Notes: generated by a model not told the origin, from the letters alone. Positions 26,043-40,170 are shown, counted from the stretch's first letter. The stretch is 64,000 bases of DNA from Panagrolaimus kolymaensis (GCA_028622995.1 JAJQJQ010000014.1:1674001-1738000), one strand, 5' to 3'. Numbers and translations: made by a program.

Positions 26043-26232
26043 AATCGAAGACGGTGCTGCGGCTGTTTGTTTCAGTGTAACATATAAAATAATTTATTGA
26101 AATCAATAAAAAAAATTTAATCTCATTAGCCGTCTAAAAGCCAAATCAATTAAAATTTAATCTCTTCAACCGTCTAAAAGTTTTTTCCTGAACAGCCTTT
26201 TGTTTTTTTACATAGTAATCTTGTGCACTAAT
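26043..26232 (-). repeat. Right arm of 190-bp inverted repeat, ending at the satellite junction
   Basis: Reverse complement of 25534-25723. Its outer end, gtgcactaa, coincides with the right end of the insertion, and satellite resumes at 26232. The symmetry therefore stops at the element terminus, while the sequence beyond the left arm (caagag and the first gacgg motif) has no partner. Confidence 0.93.
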
Positions 26233-28467
26233 ATTTATAAAATTTATTTTAACACCTTCGAATTAATTAAATTTTTAAAAACCAAAGTATTCTAATTCAA
26301 CGGAAACATCTCCTCAATATTTCTGATTTGTGATGTTCCCTCTAATTTTGCAGATTTCAAAGCGTCAAAAAATATTTATAAAATTTATTTTAACACCTTT
26401 GTTTTATTTTTATTTTTAAAAACCAAAGTATTCTAATTCAACGGAAACATCTCCTCAATATTTCTGATTTGTGATGTTCCCTCTAATTTTGCAGATTTCA
26501 AAGCGTCAAAAAATATTTATAAAATTTATTTTAACACCTTCGAATTAATTAAATTTTTAAAAACCAAAGTATTCTAATTCAACGGAAACATCTCCTCAAT
26601 ATTTCTGATTTGTGATGTTCCCTCTAATTTTGCAGATTTCAAAGCGTCAAAAAATATTTATAAAATTTATTTTAACACCTTTGAATTAATTAAATTTTTA
26701 AAAACCAAAGTATTCTAATTCAACGGAAACATCTCCTCAATATTTCTGATTTGTGATGTTCCCTCTAATTTTGCAGATTTCAAAGCGTCAAAAAATATTT
26801 ATAAAATTTATTTTAACACCTTTGAATTAATTAAATTTTTAAAAATCAAAAATTTATAATTCAACGGAAACATCTCCTCAATATTTCTGATTTGTGATTT
26901 TCCCTCTAATTTTGCAGATTTCAAAGCGTCAAAAAATATTTATAAAATTTATTTTAATACCTTTGTTTTATTTTTATTTTTAAAAACCAAAGTATTCTAA
27001 TTCAACGGAAACATCTCCTCAATATTTCTGATTTGTGATTTTCCCTCTAATTTTGCAGATTTCAAAGCGTCAAAAAATATTTATAAAATTTATTTTAACA
27101 CCTTTGTTTTATTTTTATTTTTAAAAACCAAAGTATTCTAATTCAACGGAAACATCTCCTCAATATTTCTGATTTGTGATGTTCCCTCTAATTTTGCAGA
27201 TTTCAAAGCGTCAAAAAATATTTATAAAATTTATTTTAACACCTTTGAATTAATTAAATTTTTAAAAACCAAAGTATTCTAATTCAACGGAAACATCTCC
27301 TCAATATTTCTGATTTGTGATGTTCCCTCTAATTTTGCAGATTTCAAAGCTTCAAAAAATATTTATAAAATTTATTTTAACACCTTTGAATTAATTAAAT
27401 TTTTAAAAATCAAAAATTTATAATTCAACGGAAACATCTCCTCAATATTTCTGATTTGTGATTTTCCCTCTAATTTTGCAGATTTCAAAGCGTCAAAAAA
27501 TATTTATAAAATTTATTTTAACACCTTTGAATTAATTAAATTTTTAAAAACCAAAGTATTCTAATTCAACGGAAACATCTCCTCAATATTTCTGATTTGT
27601 GATGTTCCCTCTAATTTTGCAGATTTCAAAGCTTCAAAAAATATTTATAAAATTTATTTTAACACCTTTGAATTAATTAAATTTTTAAAAACCAAAGTAT
27701 TCTAATTCAACGGAAACATCTCCTCAATATTTCTGATTTGTGATGTTCCCTCTAATTTTGCAGATTTCAAAGCGTCAAAAAATATTTATAAAATTTATTT
27801 TAACACCTTTGAATTAATTAAATTTTTAAAAACCAAAGTATTCTAATTCAACGGAAACATCTCCTCAATATTTCTGATTTGTGATGTTCCCTCTAATTTT
27901 GCAGATTTCAAAGCTTCAAAAAATATTTATAAAATTTATTTTAACACCTTTGAATTAATTAAATTTTTAAAAATCAAAAATTAATAATTCAACGGAAACA
28001 TCTCCTCAATATTTCTGATTTGTGATTTTCCCTCTAATTTTGCAGATTTCAAAGCGTCAAAAAATATTTATAAAATTTATTTTAACACCTTTGTTTTATT
28101 TTTATTTTTAAAAACCAAAGTATTCTAATTCAACGGAAACATCTCCTCAATATTTCTGATTTGTGATGTTCCCTCTAATTTTGCAGATTTCAAAGCGTCA
28201 AAAAATATTTATAAAATTTATTTTAACACCTTTGTTTTATTTTTATTTTTAAAAACCAAAGTATTCTAATTCAACGGAAACATCTCCTCAATATTTCTGA
28301 TTTGTGATGTTCCCTCTAATTTTGCAGATTTCAAAGCGTCAAAAAATATTTATAAAATTTATTTTAACACCTTTGAATTAATTAAATTTTTAAAAACCAA
28401 AGTATTCTAATTCAACGGAAACATCTCCTCAATATTTCTGATTTGTGATGTTCCCTCTAATTTTGCA

Positions 28468-29595
28468 GATTTCAAAGCGTCAAAAAATATTTATAAAATT
28501 TATTTTAACACCTTTGAGTTAATTAAATTTTTAAAAATCAAAAATTTATAATTCAACGGAAACATCTCCTCAATATTTCTGATTTGTGATGTTCCCTCTA
28601 ATTTTGCATATTTTAAAGCGTCAAAAAATATTTATAAAATTTATTTTAACACCTTTGAGTTAATTAAATTTTTAAAAATCAAAAATTTATAATTCAACGG
28701 AAACATCTCCTCAATATTTCTGATTTGTGATGTTCCCTCTAATTTTGCAGATTTCAAAGCGTCAAAAAATATTTATAAAATTTATTTTAACACCTTTGAA
28801 TTAATTAAATTTTTAAAAACCAAAGTATTCTAATTCAACGGAAACATCTCCTCAATATTTCTGATTTGTGATGTTCCCTCTAATTTTGCAGATTTCAAAG
28901 CGTCAAAAAATATTTATAAAATTTATTTTAACACCTTTGAATTAATTAAATTTTTAAAAATCAAAAATTTATAATTCAACAGAAACATCTCCTCAATATT
29001 TCTGATTTGTGATGTTCCCTCTAATTTTGCAGATTTCAAAGCGTCAAAAAATATTTATAAAATTTATTTTAACACCTTTGAGTTAATTAAATTTTTAAAA
29101 ATCAAAAATTTATAATTCAACGGAAACATCTCCTCAATATTTCTGATTTGTGATGTTCCCTCTAATTTTGCATATTTTAAAGCGTCAAAAAATATTTATA
29201 AAATTTATTTTAACACCTTTGAGTTAATTAAATTTTTAAAAATCAAAAATTTATAATTCAACGGAAACATCTCCTCAATATTTCTGATTTGTGATGTTCC
29301 CTCTAATTTTGCAGATTTCAAAGCGTCAAAAAATATTTATAAAATTTATTTTAACACCTTTGAATTAATTAAATTTTTAAAAACCAAAGTATTCTAATTC
29401 AACGGAAACATCTCCTCAATATTTCTGATTTGTGATGTTCCCTCTAATTTTGCAGATTTCAAAGCGTCAAAAAATATTTATAAAATTTATTTTAACACCT
29501 TTGAATTAATTAAATTTTTAAAAATCAAAAATTTATAATTCAACAGAAACATCTCCTCAATATTTCTGATTTGTGATGTTCCCTCTAATTTTGCA
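28468..29595 (+). repeat. 4-monomer (564-bp) higher-order repeat, two tandem copies
   Basis: 28468-29031 is repeated as 29032-29595. Order: A with gagttaatt, A with gagttaatt and the altered start tattttaaag, B, A with caacag. The gagtt markers at 28516 and 28657 recur at 29080 and 29221, 564 bp later. Confidence 0.9.
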
Positions 29596-32500
29596 GATTT
29601 CAAAGCGTCAAAAAATATTTATAAAATTTATTTTAACACCTTTGAATTAATTTAATTTTTAAAAATCAAAAATTTATAATTCAACGGAAACATCTCCTCA
29701 ATATTTCTGATTTGTGATTTTCCCTCTAATTTTGCAGATTTCAAAGCGTCAAAAAATATTTATAAAATTTATTTTAACACCTTTGTTTTATTTTTATTTT
29801 TAAAAACCAAAGTATTCTAATTCAACGGAAACATCTCCTCAATATTTCTGATTTGTGATGTTCCCTCTAATTTTGCAGATTTCAAAGCGTCAAAAAATAT
29901 TTATAAAATTTATTTTAACACCTTTGTTTTATTTTTATTTTTAAAAACCAAAGTATTCTAATTCAACAGATACATCTCCTCAATATTTCTGATTTGTGAT
30001 GTTCCCTCTAATTTTGCAGATTTCAAAGCGTCAAAATATATTTATAAAATTTATTTTAACACCTTTGAATTAATTAAATTTTTAAAAATCAAAAATTTAT
30101 AATTCAACGGAAACATCTCCTCAATATTTCTGATTTGTGATGTTCCCTCTAATTTTGCAGATTTCAAAGCGTCAAAAAATATTTATAAAATTTATTTTAA
30201 CACCTTTGTTTTATTTTTATTTTTAAAAACCAAAGTATTCTAATTCAACAGAAACATCTCCTCAATATTTCTGATTTGTGATGTTCCCTCTAATTTTGCA
30301 GATTTCAAAGCGTCAAAAAATATTTATAAAATTTATTTTAACACCTTTGAATTAATTAAATTTTTAAAAATCAAAAATTTATAATTCAACGGAAACATCT
30401 CCTCAATATTTCTGATTTGTGATGTTCCCTCTAATTTTGCAGATTTCAAAGCGTCAAAAAATATTTATAAAATTTATTTTAACACCTTTGAATTAATTAA
30501 ATTTTTAAAAATCAAAAATTTATAATTCAACGGAAACATCTCCTCAATATTTCTGATTTGTGATGTTCCCTCTAATTTTGCAGATTTCAAAGCGTCAAAA
30601 AATATTTATAAAATTTATTTTAACACCTTTGAATTAATTAAATTTTTAAAAATCAAAAATTTATAATTCAACAGAAACATCTCCTCAATATTTCTGATTT
30701 GTGATGTTCCCTCTAATTTTGCAGATTTCAAAGCGTCAAAAAATATTTATAAAATTTATTTTAACACCTTTGAATTAATTAAATTTTTAAAAACCAAAGT
30801 ATTCTAATTCAACGGAAACATCTCCTCAATATTTCTGATTTGTGATGTTCCCTCTAATTTTGCAGATTTCAAAGCGTCAAAAAATATTTATAAAATTTAT
30901 TTTAACACCTTTGAATTAATTAAATTTTTAAAAACCAAAGTATTCTAATTCAACGGAAACATCTCCTCAATATTTCTGATTTGTGATGTTCCCTCTAATT
31001 TTGCAGATTTCAAAGCGTCAAAAAATATTTATAAAATTTATTTTAACACCTTTGTTTTATTTTTATTTTTAAAAACCAAAGTATTCTAATTCAACGGAAA
31101 CATCTCCTCAATATTTCTGATTTGTGATGTTCCCTCTAATTTTGCAGATTTCAAAGCGTCAAAAAATATTTATAAAATTTATTTTAACACCTTTGAATTA
31201 ATTAAATTTTTAAAAATCAAAAATTTATAATTCAACGGAAACATCTCCTCAATATTTCTGATTTGTGATGTTCCCTCTAATTTTGCAGATTTCAAAGCGT
31301 CAAAAAATATTTATAAAATTTATTTTAACACCTTTGAATTAATTAAATTTTTAAAAATCAAAAATTTATAATTCAACGGAAACATCTCCTCAATATTTCT
31401 GATTTGTGATGTTCCCTCTAATTTTGCAGATTTCAAAGCGTCAAAAAATATTTATAAAATTTATTTTAACGCCTTTGTTTTATTTTTATTTTTAAAAACC
31501 AAAGTATTCTAATTCAACGGAAACATCTCCTCAATATTTCTGATTTGTGATGTTCCCTCTAATTTTGCAGATTTCAAAGCGTCAAAAAATATTTATAAAA
31601 TTTATTTTAACGCCTTTGTTTTATTTTTATTTTTAAAAACCAAAGTATTCTAATTCAACGGAAACATCTCCTCAATATTTCTGATTTGTGATGTTCCCTC
31701 TAATTTTGCAGATTTCAAAGCGTCAAAAAATATTTATAAAATTTATTTTAACACCTTTGAATTAATTAAATTTTTAAAAATCAAAAATTTATAATTCAAC
31801 GGAAACATCTCCTCAATATTTCTGATTTGTGATTTTCCCTCTAATTTTGCAGATTTCAAAGCGTCAAAAAATATTTATAAAATTTATTTAAACACCTTTG
31901 TTTTATTTTTATTTTTAAAAACCAAAGTATTCTAATTCAACGGAAACATCTCCTCAATATTTCTGATTTGTGATGTTCCCTCTAATTTTGCAGATTTCAA
32001 AGCGTCAAAAAATATTTATAAAATTTATTTTAACGCCTTTGTTTTATTTTTATTTTTAAAAACCAAAGTATTCTAATTCAACGGAAACATCTCCTCAATA
32101 TTTCTGATTTGTGATGTTCCCTCTAATTTTGCAGATTTCAAAGCGTCAAAAAATATTTATAAAATTTATTTTAACACCTTTGAATTAATTAAATTTTTAA
32201 AAACCAAAGTAATCTAATTCAACGGAAACATCTCCTCAATATTTCTGATTTGTGATGTTCCCTCTAATTTTGCAGATTTCAAAGCGTCAAAAAATATTTA
32301 TAAAATTTATTTTAACACCTTTGAATTAATTAAATTTTTAAAAATCAAAAATTTATAATTCAACGGAAACATCTCCTCAATATTTCTGATTTGTGATTTT
32401 CCCTCTAATTTTGCAGATTTCAAAGCGTCAAAAAATATTTATAAAATTTATTTTAACACCTTTGTTTTATTTTTATTTTTAAAAACCAAAGTATTCTAAT

Positions 32501-33966
32501 TCAACGGAAACATCTCCTCAATATTTCTGATTTGTGATGTTCCCTCTAATTTTGCAGATTTCAAAGCGTCAAAAAATATTTATAAAATTTATTTTAACAC
32601 CTTTGTTTTATTTTTATTTTTAAAAACCAAAGTATTCTAATTCAACGGAAACATCTCCTCAATATTTCTGATTTGTGATGTTCCCTCTAATTTTGCAGAT
32701 TTCAAAGCGTCAAAAAATATTTATAAAATTTATTTTAACACCTTTGAATTAATTAAATTTTTAAAAACCAAAGTATTCTAATTCAACGGAAACATCTCCT
32801 CAATATTTCTGATTTGTGATGTTCCCTCTAATTTTGCAGATTTCAAAGCGTCAAAAAATATTTATAAAATTTATTTTAACACCTTTGTTTTATTTTTATT
32901 TTTAAAAACCAAAGTATTCTAATTCAACGGAAACATCTCCTCAATATTTCTGATTTGTGATGTTCCCTCTAATTTTGCAGATTTCAAAGCGTCAAAAAAT
33001 ATTTATAAAATTTATTTTAACACCTTTGAATTAATTAAATTTTTAAAAACCAAAGTATTCTAATTCAACGGAAACATCTCCTCAATATTTCTGATTTGTG
33101 ATGTTCCCTCTAATTTTGCAGATTTCAAAGCGTCAAAAAATATTTATAAAATTTATTTTAACACCTTTGAATTAATTAAATTTTTAAAAATCAAAAATTT
33201 TTAATTCAACGGAAACATCTCCTCAATATTTCTGATTTGTGATGTTCCCTCTAATTTTGCAGATTTCAAAGCGTCAAAAAATATTTATAAAATTTATTTT
33301 AACACCTTTGAATTAATTAAATTTTTAAAAATCAAAAATTTATAATTCAACGGAAACATCTCCTCAATATTTCTGATTTGTGATTTTCCCTCTAATTTTG
33401 CAGATTTCAAAGCGTCAAAAAATATTTATAAAATTTATTTTAACACCTTTGTTTTATTTTTATTTTTAAAAACCAAAGTATTCTAATTCAACGGAAACAT
33501 CTCCTCAATATTTCTGATTTGTGATGTTCCCTCTAATTTTGCAGATTTCAAAGCGTCAAAAAATATTTATAAAATTTATTTTAACACCTTTGTTTTATTT
33601 TTATTTTTAAAAACCAAAGTATTCTAATTCAACGGAAACATCTCCTCAATATTTCTGATTTGTGATGTTCCCTCTAATTTTGCAGATTTCAAAGCGTCAA
33701 AAAATATTTATAAAATTTATTTTAACACCTTTGAATTAATTAAATTTTTAAAAACCAAAGTATTCTAATTCAACGGAAACATCTCCTCAATATTTCTGAT
33801 TTGTGATGTTCCCTCTAATTTTGCAGATTTCAAAGCGTCAAAAAATATTTATAAAATTTATTTTAACACCTTCGAATTAATTAAATTTTTAAAAACCAAA
33901 GTATTCTAATTCAACGGAAACATCTCCTCAATATTTCTGATTTGTAATGTTCCCTCTAATTTTGCA

Positions 33967-36900
33967 GATTTCAAAGCGTCAAAAAATATTTATAAAATTT
34001 ATTATAACACCTTTGTTTTATTTTTATTTTTAAAAACCAAAGTATTCTAATTCAACGGAAACATCTCCTCAATATTTCTGATTTGTGATGTTCCCTCTAA
34101 TTTTGCAGATTTCAAAGCGTCAAAAAATATTTATAAAATTTATTTTAACACCTTTGAATTAATTAAATTTTTAAAAATCAAAAATTTATAATTCAACAGA
34201 AACATCTCCTCAATATTTCTGATTTGTGATGTTCCCTCTAATTTTGCAGATTTCAAAGCGTCAAAAAATATTTATAAAATTTATTTTAACACCTTTGAAT
34301 TAATTAAATTTTTAAAAACCAAAGTATTCTAATTCAACGGAAACATCTCCTCAATATTTCTGATTTGTGATGTTCCCTCTAATTTTGCAGATTTCAAAGC
34401 GTCAAAAAATATTTATAAAATTTATTTTAACACCTTCGAATTAATTAAATTTTTAAAAACCAAAGTATTCTAATTCAACGGAAACATCTCCTCAATATTT
34501 CTGATTTGTGATGTTCCCTCTAATTTTGCAGATTTCAAAGCGTCAAAAAATATTTATAAAATTTATTTTAACACCTTCGAATTAATTAAATTTTTAAAAA
34601 CCAAAGTATTCTAATTCAACGGAAACATCTCCTCAATATTTCTGATTTGTGATGTTCCCTCTAATTTTGCAGATTTCAAAGCGTCAAAAAATATTTATAA
34701 AATTTATTTTAACACCTTTGTTTTATTTTTATTTTTAAAAACCAAAGTATTCTAATTCAACGGAAACATCTCCTCAATATTTCTGATTTGTGATGTTCCC
34801 TCTAATTTTGCAGATTTCAAAGCGTCAAAAAATATTTATAAAATTTATTTTAACACCTTCGAATTAATTAAATTTTTAAAAACCAAAGTATTCTAATTCA
34901 ACGGAAACATCTCCTCAATATTTCTGATTTGTGATGTTCCCTCTAATTTTGCAGATTTCAAAGCGTCAAAAAATATTTATAAAATTTATTTTAACACCTT
35001 TGAATTAAATAAATTTTTAAAAATCAAAAATTTATAATTCAACAGAAACATCTCCTCAATATTTCTGATTTGTGATGTTCCCTCTAATTTTGCAGATTTC
35101 AAAGCGTCAAAAAATATTTATAAAATTTATTTTAACACCTTTGTTTTATTTTTATTTTTAAAAACCAAAGTATTCTAATTCAACGGAAACATCTCCTCAA
35201 TATTTCTGATTTGTGATGTTCCCTCTAATTTTGCAGATTTCAAAGCGTCAAAAAATATTTATAAAATTTATTTTAACACCTTTGTTTTATTTTTATTTTT
35301 AAAAACCAAAGTATTCTAATTCAACGGAAACATCTCCTCAATATTTCTGATTTGTGATGTTCCCTCTAATTTTGCAGATTTCAAAGCGTCAAAAAATATT
35401 TATAAAATTTATTTTAACACCTTTGTTTTATTTTTATTTTTAAAAACCAAAGTATTCTAATTCAACGGAAACATCTCCTCAATATTTCTGATTTGTGATG
35501 TTCCCTCTAATTTTGCAGATTTCAAAGCGTCAAAAAATATTTATAAAATTTATTTTAACACCTTCGAATTAATTAAATTTTTAAAAACCAAAGTATTCTA
35601 ATTCAACGGAAACATCTCCTCAATATTTCTGATTTGTGATGTTCCCTCTAATTTTGCAGATTTCAAAGCGTCAAAAAATATTTATAAAATTTATTTTAAC
35701 ACCTTCGAATTAATTAAATTTTCAAAAACCAAAGTATTCTAATTCAACGGAAACATCTCCTCAATATTTCTGATTTGTGATGTTCCCTCTAATTTTGCAG
35801 ATTTCAAAGCGTCAAAAAATATTTATAAAATTTATTTTAACACCTTTGTTTTATTTTTATTTTTAAAAACCAAAGTATTCTAATTCAACGGAAACATCTC
35901 CTCAATATTTCTGATTTGTGATGTTCCCTCTAATTTTGCAGATTTCAAAGCGTCAAAAAATATTTATAAAATTTATTTTAACACCTTTGAATTAAATAAA
36001 TTTTTAAAAATCAAAAATTTATAATTCAACAGAAACATCTCCTCAATATTTCTGATTTGTGATGTTCCCTCTAATTTTGCAGATTTCAAAGCGTCAAAAA
36101 ATATTTATAAAATTTATTTTAACACCTTTGTTTTATTTTTATTTTTAAAAACCAAAGTATTCTAATTCAACGGAAACATCTCCTCAATATTTCTGATTTG
36201 TGATGTTCCCTCTAATTTTGCAGATTTCAAAGCGTCAAAAAATATTTATAAAATTTATTTTAACACCTTTGTTTTATTTTTATTTTTAAAAACCAAAGTA
36301 TTCTAATTCAACGGAAACATCTCCTCAATATTTCTGATTTGTGATGTTCCCTCTAATTTTGCAGATTTCAAAGCGTCAAAAAATATTTATAAAATTTATT
36401 TTAACACCTTCGAATTAATTAAATTTTTAAAAACCAAAGTATTCTAATTCAACGGAAACATCTCCTCAATATTTCTGATTTGTGATGTTCCCTCTAATTT
36501 TGCAGATTTCAAAGCGTCAAAAAATATTTATAAAATTTATTTTAACACCTTTGTTTTATTTTTATTTTTAAAAACCAAAGTATTCTAATTCAACGGAAAC
36601 ATCTCCTCAATATTTCTGATTTGTGATGTTCCCTCTAATTTTGCAGATTTCAAAGCGTCAAAAAATATTTATAAAATTTATTATAACACCTTTGTTTTAT
36701 TTTTATTTTTAAAAACCAAAGTATTCTAATTCAACGGAAACATCTCCTCAATATTTCTGATTTGTGATGTTCCCTCTAATTTTGCAGATTTCAAAGCGTC
36801 AAAAAATATTTATAAAATTTATTTTAACACCTTTGAATTAATTAAATTTTTAAAAATCAAAAATTTATAATTCAACAGAAACATCTCCTCAATATTTCTG

Positions 36901-39900
36901 ATTTGTGATGTTCCCTCTAATTTTGCAGATTTCAAAGCGTCAAAAAATATTTATAAAATTTATTTTAACACCTTTGAATTAATTAAATTTTTAAAAACCA
37001 AAGTATTCTAATTCAACGGAAACATCTCCTCAATATTTCTGATTTGTGATGTTCCCTCTAATTTTGCAGATTTCAAAGCGTCAAAAAATATTTATAAAAT
37101 TTATTTTAACACCTTCGAATTAATTAAATTTTTAAAAACCAAAGTATTCTAATTCAACGGAAACATCTCCTCAATATTTCTGATTTGTGATGTTCCCTCT
37201 AATTTTGCAGATTTCAAAGCGTCAAAAAATATTTATAAAATTTATTTTAACACCTTCGAATTAATTAAATTTTTAAAAACCAAAGTATTCTAATTCAACG
37301 GAAACATCTCCTCAATATTTCTGATTTGTGATGTTCCCTCTAATTTTGCAGATTTCAAGGCGTCAAAAAATATTTATAAAATTTATTTTAACACCTTTGT
37401 TTTATTTTTATTTTTAAAAACCAAAGTATTCTAATTCAACGGAAACATCTCCTCAATATTTCTGATTTGTGATGTTCCCTCTAATTTTGCAGATTTCAAA
37501 GCGTCAAAAAATATTTATAAAATTTATTTTAACACCTTCGAATTAATTAAATTTTTAAAAACCAAAGTATTCTAATTCAACGGAAACATCTCCTCAATAT
37601 TTCTGATTTGTGATGTTCCCTCTAATTTTGCAGATTTCAAAGCGTCAAAAAATATTTATAAAATTTATTTTAACACCTTTGAATTAAATAAATTTTTAAA
37701 AATCAAAAATTTATAATTCAACAGAAACATCTCCTCAATATTTCTGATTTGTGATGTTCCCTCTAATTTTGCAGATTTCAAAGCGTCAAAAAATATTTAT
37801 AAAATTTATTTTAACACCTTTGTTTTATTTTTATTTTTAAAAACCAAAGTATTCTAATTCAACGGAAACATCTCCTCAATATTTCTGATTTGTGATGTTC
37901 CCTCTAATTTTGCAGATTTCAAAGCGTCAAAAAATATTTATAAAATTTATTTTAACACCTTTGTTTTATTTTTATTTTTAAAAACCAAAGTATTCTAATT
38001 CAACGGAAACATCTCCTCAATATTTCTGATTTGTGATGTTCCCTCTAATTTTGCAGATTTCAAAGCGTCAAAAAATATTTATAAAATTTATTTTAACACC
38101 TTCGAATTAATTAAATTTTTAAAAACCAAAGTATTCTAATTCAACGGAAACATCTCCTCAATATTTCTGATTTGTGATGTTCCCTCTAATTTTGCAGATT
38201 TCAAAGCGTCAAAAAATATTTATAAAATTTATTTTAACACCTTTGTTTTATTTTTATTTTTAAAAACCAAAGTATTCTAATTCAACGGAAACATCTCCTC
38301 AATATTTCTGATTTGTGATGTTCCCTCTAATTTTGCAGATTTCAAAGCGTCAAAAAATATTTATAAAATTTATTTTAACACCTTTGTTTTATTTTTATTT
38401 TTAAAAACCAAAGTATTCTAATTCAACGGAAACATCTCCTCAATATTTCTGATTTGTGATGTTCCCTCTAATTTTGCAGATTTCAAAGCGTCAAAAAATA
38501 TTTATAAAATTTATTTTAACACCTTTGAATTAAATAAATTTTTAAAAATCAAAAATTTATAATTCAACAGAAACATCTCCTCAATATTTCTGATTTGTGA
38601 TGTTCCCTCTAATTTTGCAGATTTCAAAGCGTCAAAAAATATTTATAAAATTTATTTTAACACCTTTGTTTTATTTTTATTTTTAAAAACCAAAGTATTC
38701 TAATTCAACGGAAACATCTCCTCAATATTTCTGATTTGTGATGTTCCCTCTAATTTTGCAGATTTCAAAGCGTCAAAAAATATTTATAAAATTTATTTTA
38801 ACACCTTTGTTTTATTTTTATTTTTAAAAACCAAAGTATTCTAATTCAACGGAAACATCTCCTCAATATTTCTGATTTGTGATGTTCCCTCTAATTTTGC
38901 AGATTTCAAAGCGTCAAAAAATATTTATAAAATTTATTTTAACACCTTCGAATTAATTAAATTTTTAAAAACCAAAGTATTCTAATTCAACGGAAACATC
39001 TCCTCAATATTTCTGATTTGTGATGTTCCCTCTAATTTTGCAGATTTCAAAGCGTCAAAAAATATTTATAAAATTTATTTTAACACCTTTGTTTTATTTT
39101 TATTTTTAAAAACCAAAGTATTCTAATTCAACGGAAACATCTCCTCAATATTTCTGATTTGTGATGTTCCCTCTAATTTTGCAGATTTCAAAGCGTCAAA
39201 AAATATTTATAAAATTTATTATAACACCTTTGTTTTATTTTTATTTTTAAAAACCAAAGTATTCTAATTCAACGGAAACATCTCCTCAATATTTCTGATT
39301 TGTGATGTTCCCTCTAATTTTGCAGATTTCAAAGCGTCAAAAAATATTTATAAAATTTATTTTAACACCTTTGAATTAATTAAATTTTTAAAAATCAAAA
39401 ATTTATAATTCAACAGAAACATCTCCTCAATATTTCTGATTTGTGATGTTCCCTCTAATTTTGCAGATTTCAAAGCGTCAAAAAATATTTATAAAATTTA
39501 TTTTAACACCTTTGAATTAATTAAATTTTTAAAAACCAAAGTATTCTAATTCAACGGAAACATCTCCTCAATATTTCTGATTTGTGATGTTCCCTCTAAT
39601 TTTGCAGATTTCAAAGCGTCAAAAAATATTTATAAAATTTATTTTAACACCTTCGAATTAATTAAATTTTTAAAAACCAAAGTATTCTAATTCAACGGAA
39701 ACATCTCCTCAATATTTCTGATTTGTGATGTTCCCTCTAATTTTGCAGATTTCAAAGCGTCAAAAAATATTTATAAAATTTATTTTAACACCTTCGAATT
39801 AATTAAATTTTTAAAAACCAAAGTATTCTAATTCAACGGAAACATCTCCTCAATATTTCTGATTTGTGATGTTCCCTCTAATTTTGCAGATTTCAAGGCG

Positions 39901-40170
39901 TCAAAAAATATTTATAAAATTTATTTTAACACCTTTGTTTTATTTTTATTTTTAAAAACCAAAGTATTCTAATTCAACGGAAACATCTCCTCAATATTTC
40001 TGATTTGTGATGTTCCCTCTAATTTTGCAGATTTCAAAGCGTCAAAAAATATTTATAAAATTTATTTTAACACCTTCGAATTAATTAAATTTTTAAAAAC
40101 CAAAGTATTCTAATTCAACGGAAACATCTCCTCAATATTTCTGATTTGTGATGTTCCCTCTAATTTTGCA
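33967..40170 (+). repeat. 18/19-monomer higher-order repeat, three partial copies
   Basis: The attataacac variant occurs at 34001, 36680 and 39218, 19 and 18 monomers apart. Each is followed by the same seven-monomer order: C, A with caacag, B, D, D, C, D. In the second and third copies the sixth monomer carries the private change caaggcg (37356 and 39894, 2538 bp apart). Beyond those seven monomers the copies differ by single monomers inserted or lost, which explains the 19 against 18 spacing. Confidence 0.85.

Larger units (their letters stand above)
23850..26231. mobile_element. 2382-bp insertion in the satellite, Helitron-like and non-autonomous
   Basis: Seen directly: satellite stops within a monomer after gtcaaaaaa and resumes with tatttataa. 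The left remnant (23830-23849, 20 bp) and the right remnant (26232-26352, 121 bp) sum to exactly one 141-bp monomer. In this parse the element starts TC, ends CTAA, lies between host A and T, and makes no target duplication, which are the known insertion features of Helitrons. Because AAT occurs at both junctions (23848-23850 and 26230-26232), a 3-bp AAT duplication flanking 23851-26229 is equally compatible. A canonical short hairpin 10-12 bp before CTAA is not obvious. In the opposite orientation a strong GC hairpin lies only 4 bp from the end, more like Helentron-type ends. No Rep/helicase or transposase reading frame is present. The insertion is certain; the family is tentative. Confidence 0.6.

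Noticed and set aside
25534..26232. Independent MITE inserted separately next to other foreign DNA
   Set aside because: The satellite phase is restored only if 23850-26231 is removed as one piece, so a single insertion is simpler. The flanks of the inverted repeat show no direct target duplication around it alone.
26228..26241. Telomeric or simple-sequence repeat at the right junction
   Set aside because: The AT-rich run is ordinary satellite monomer sequence resuming in phase.
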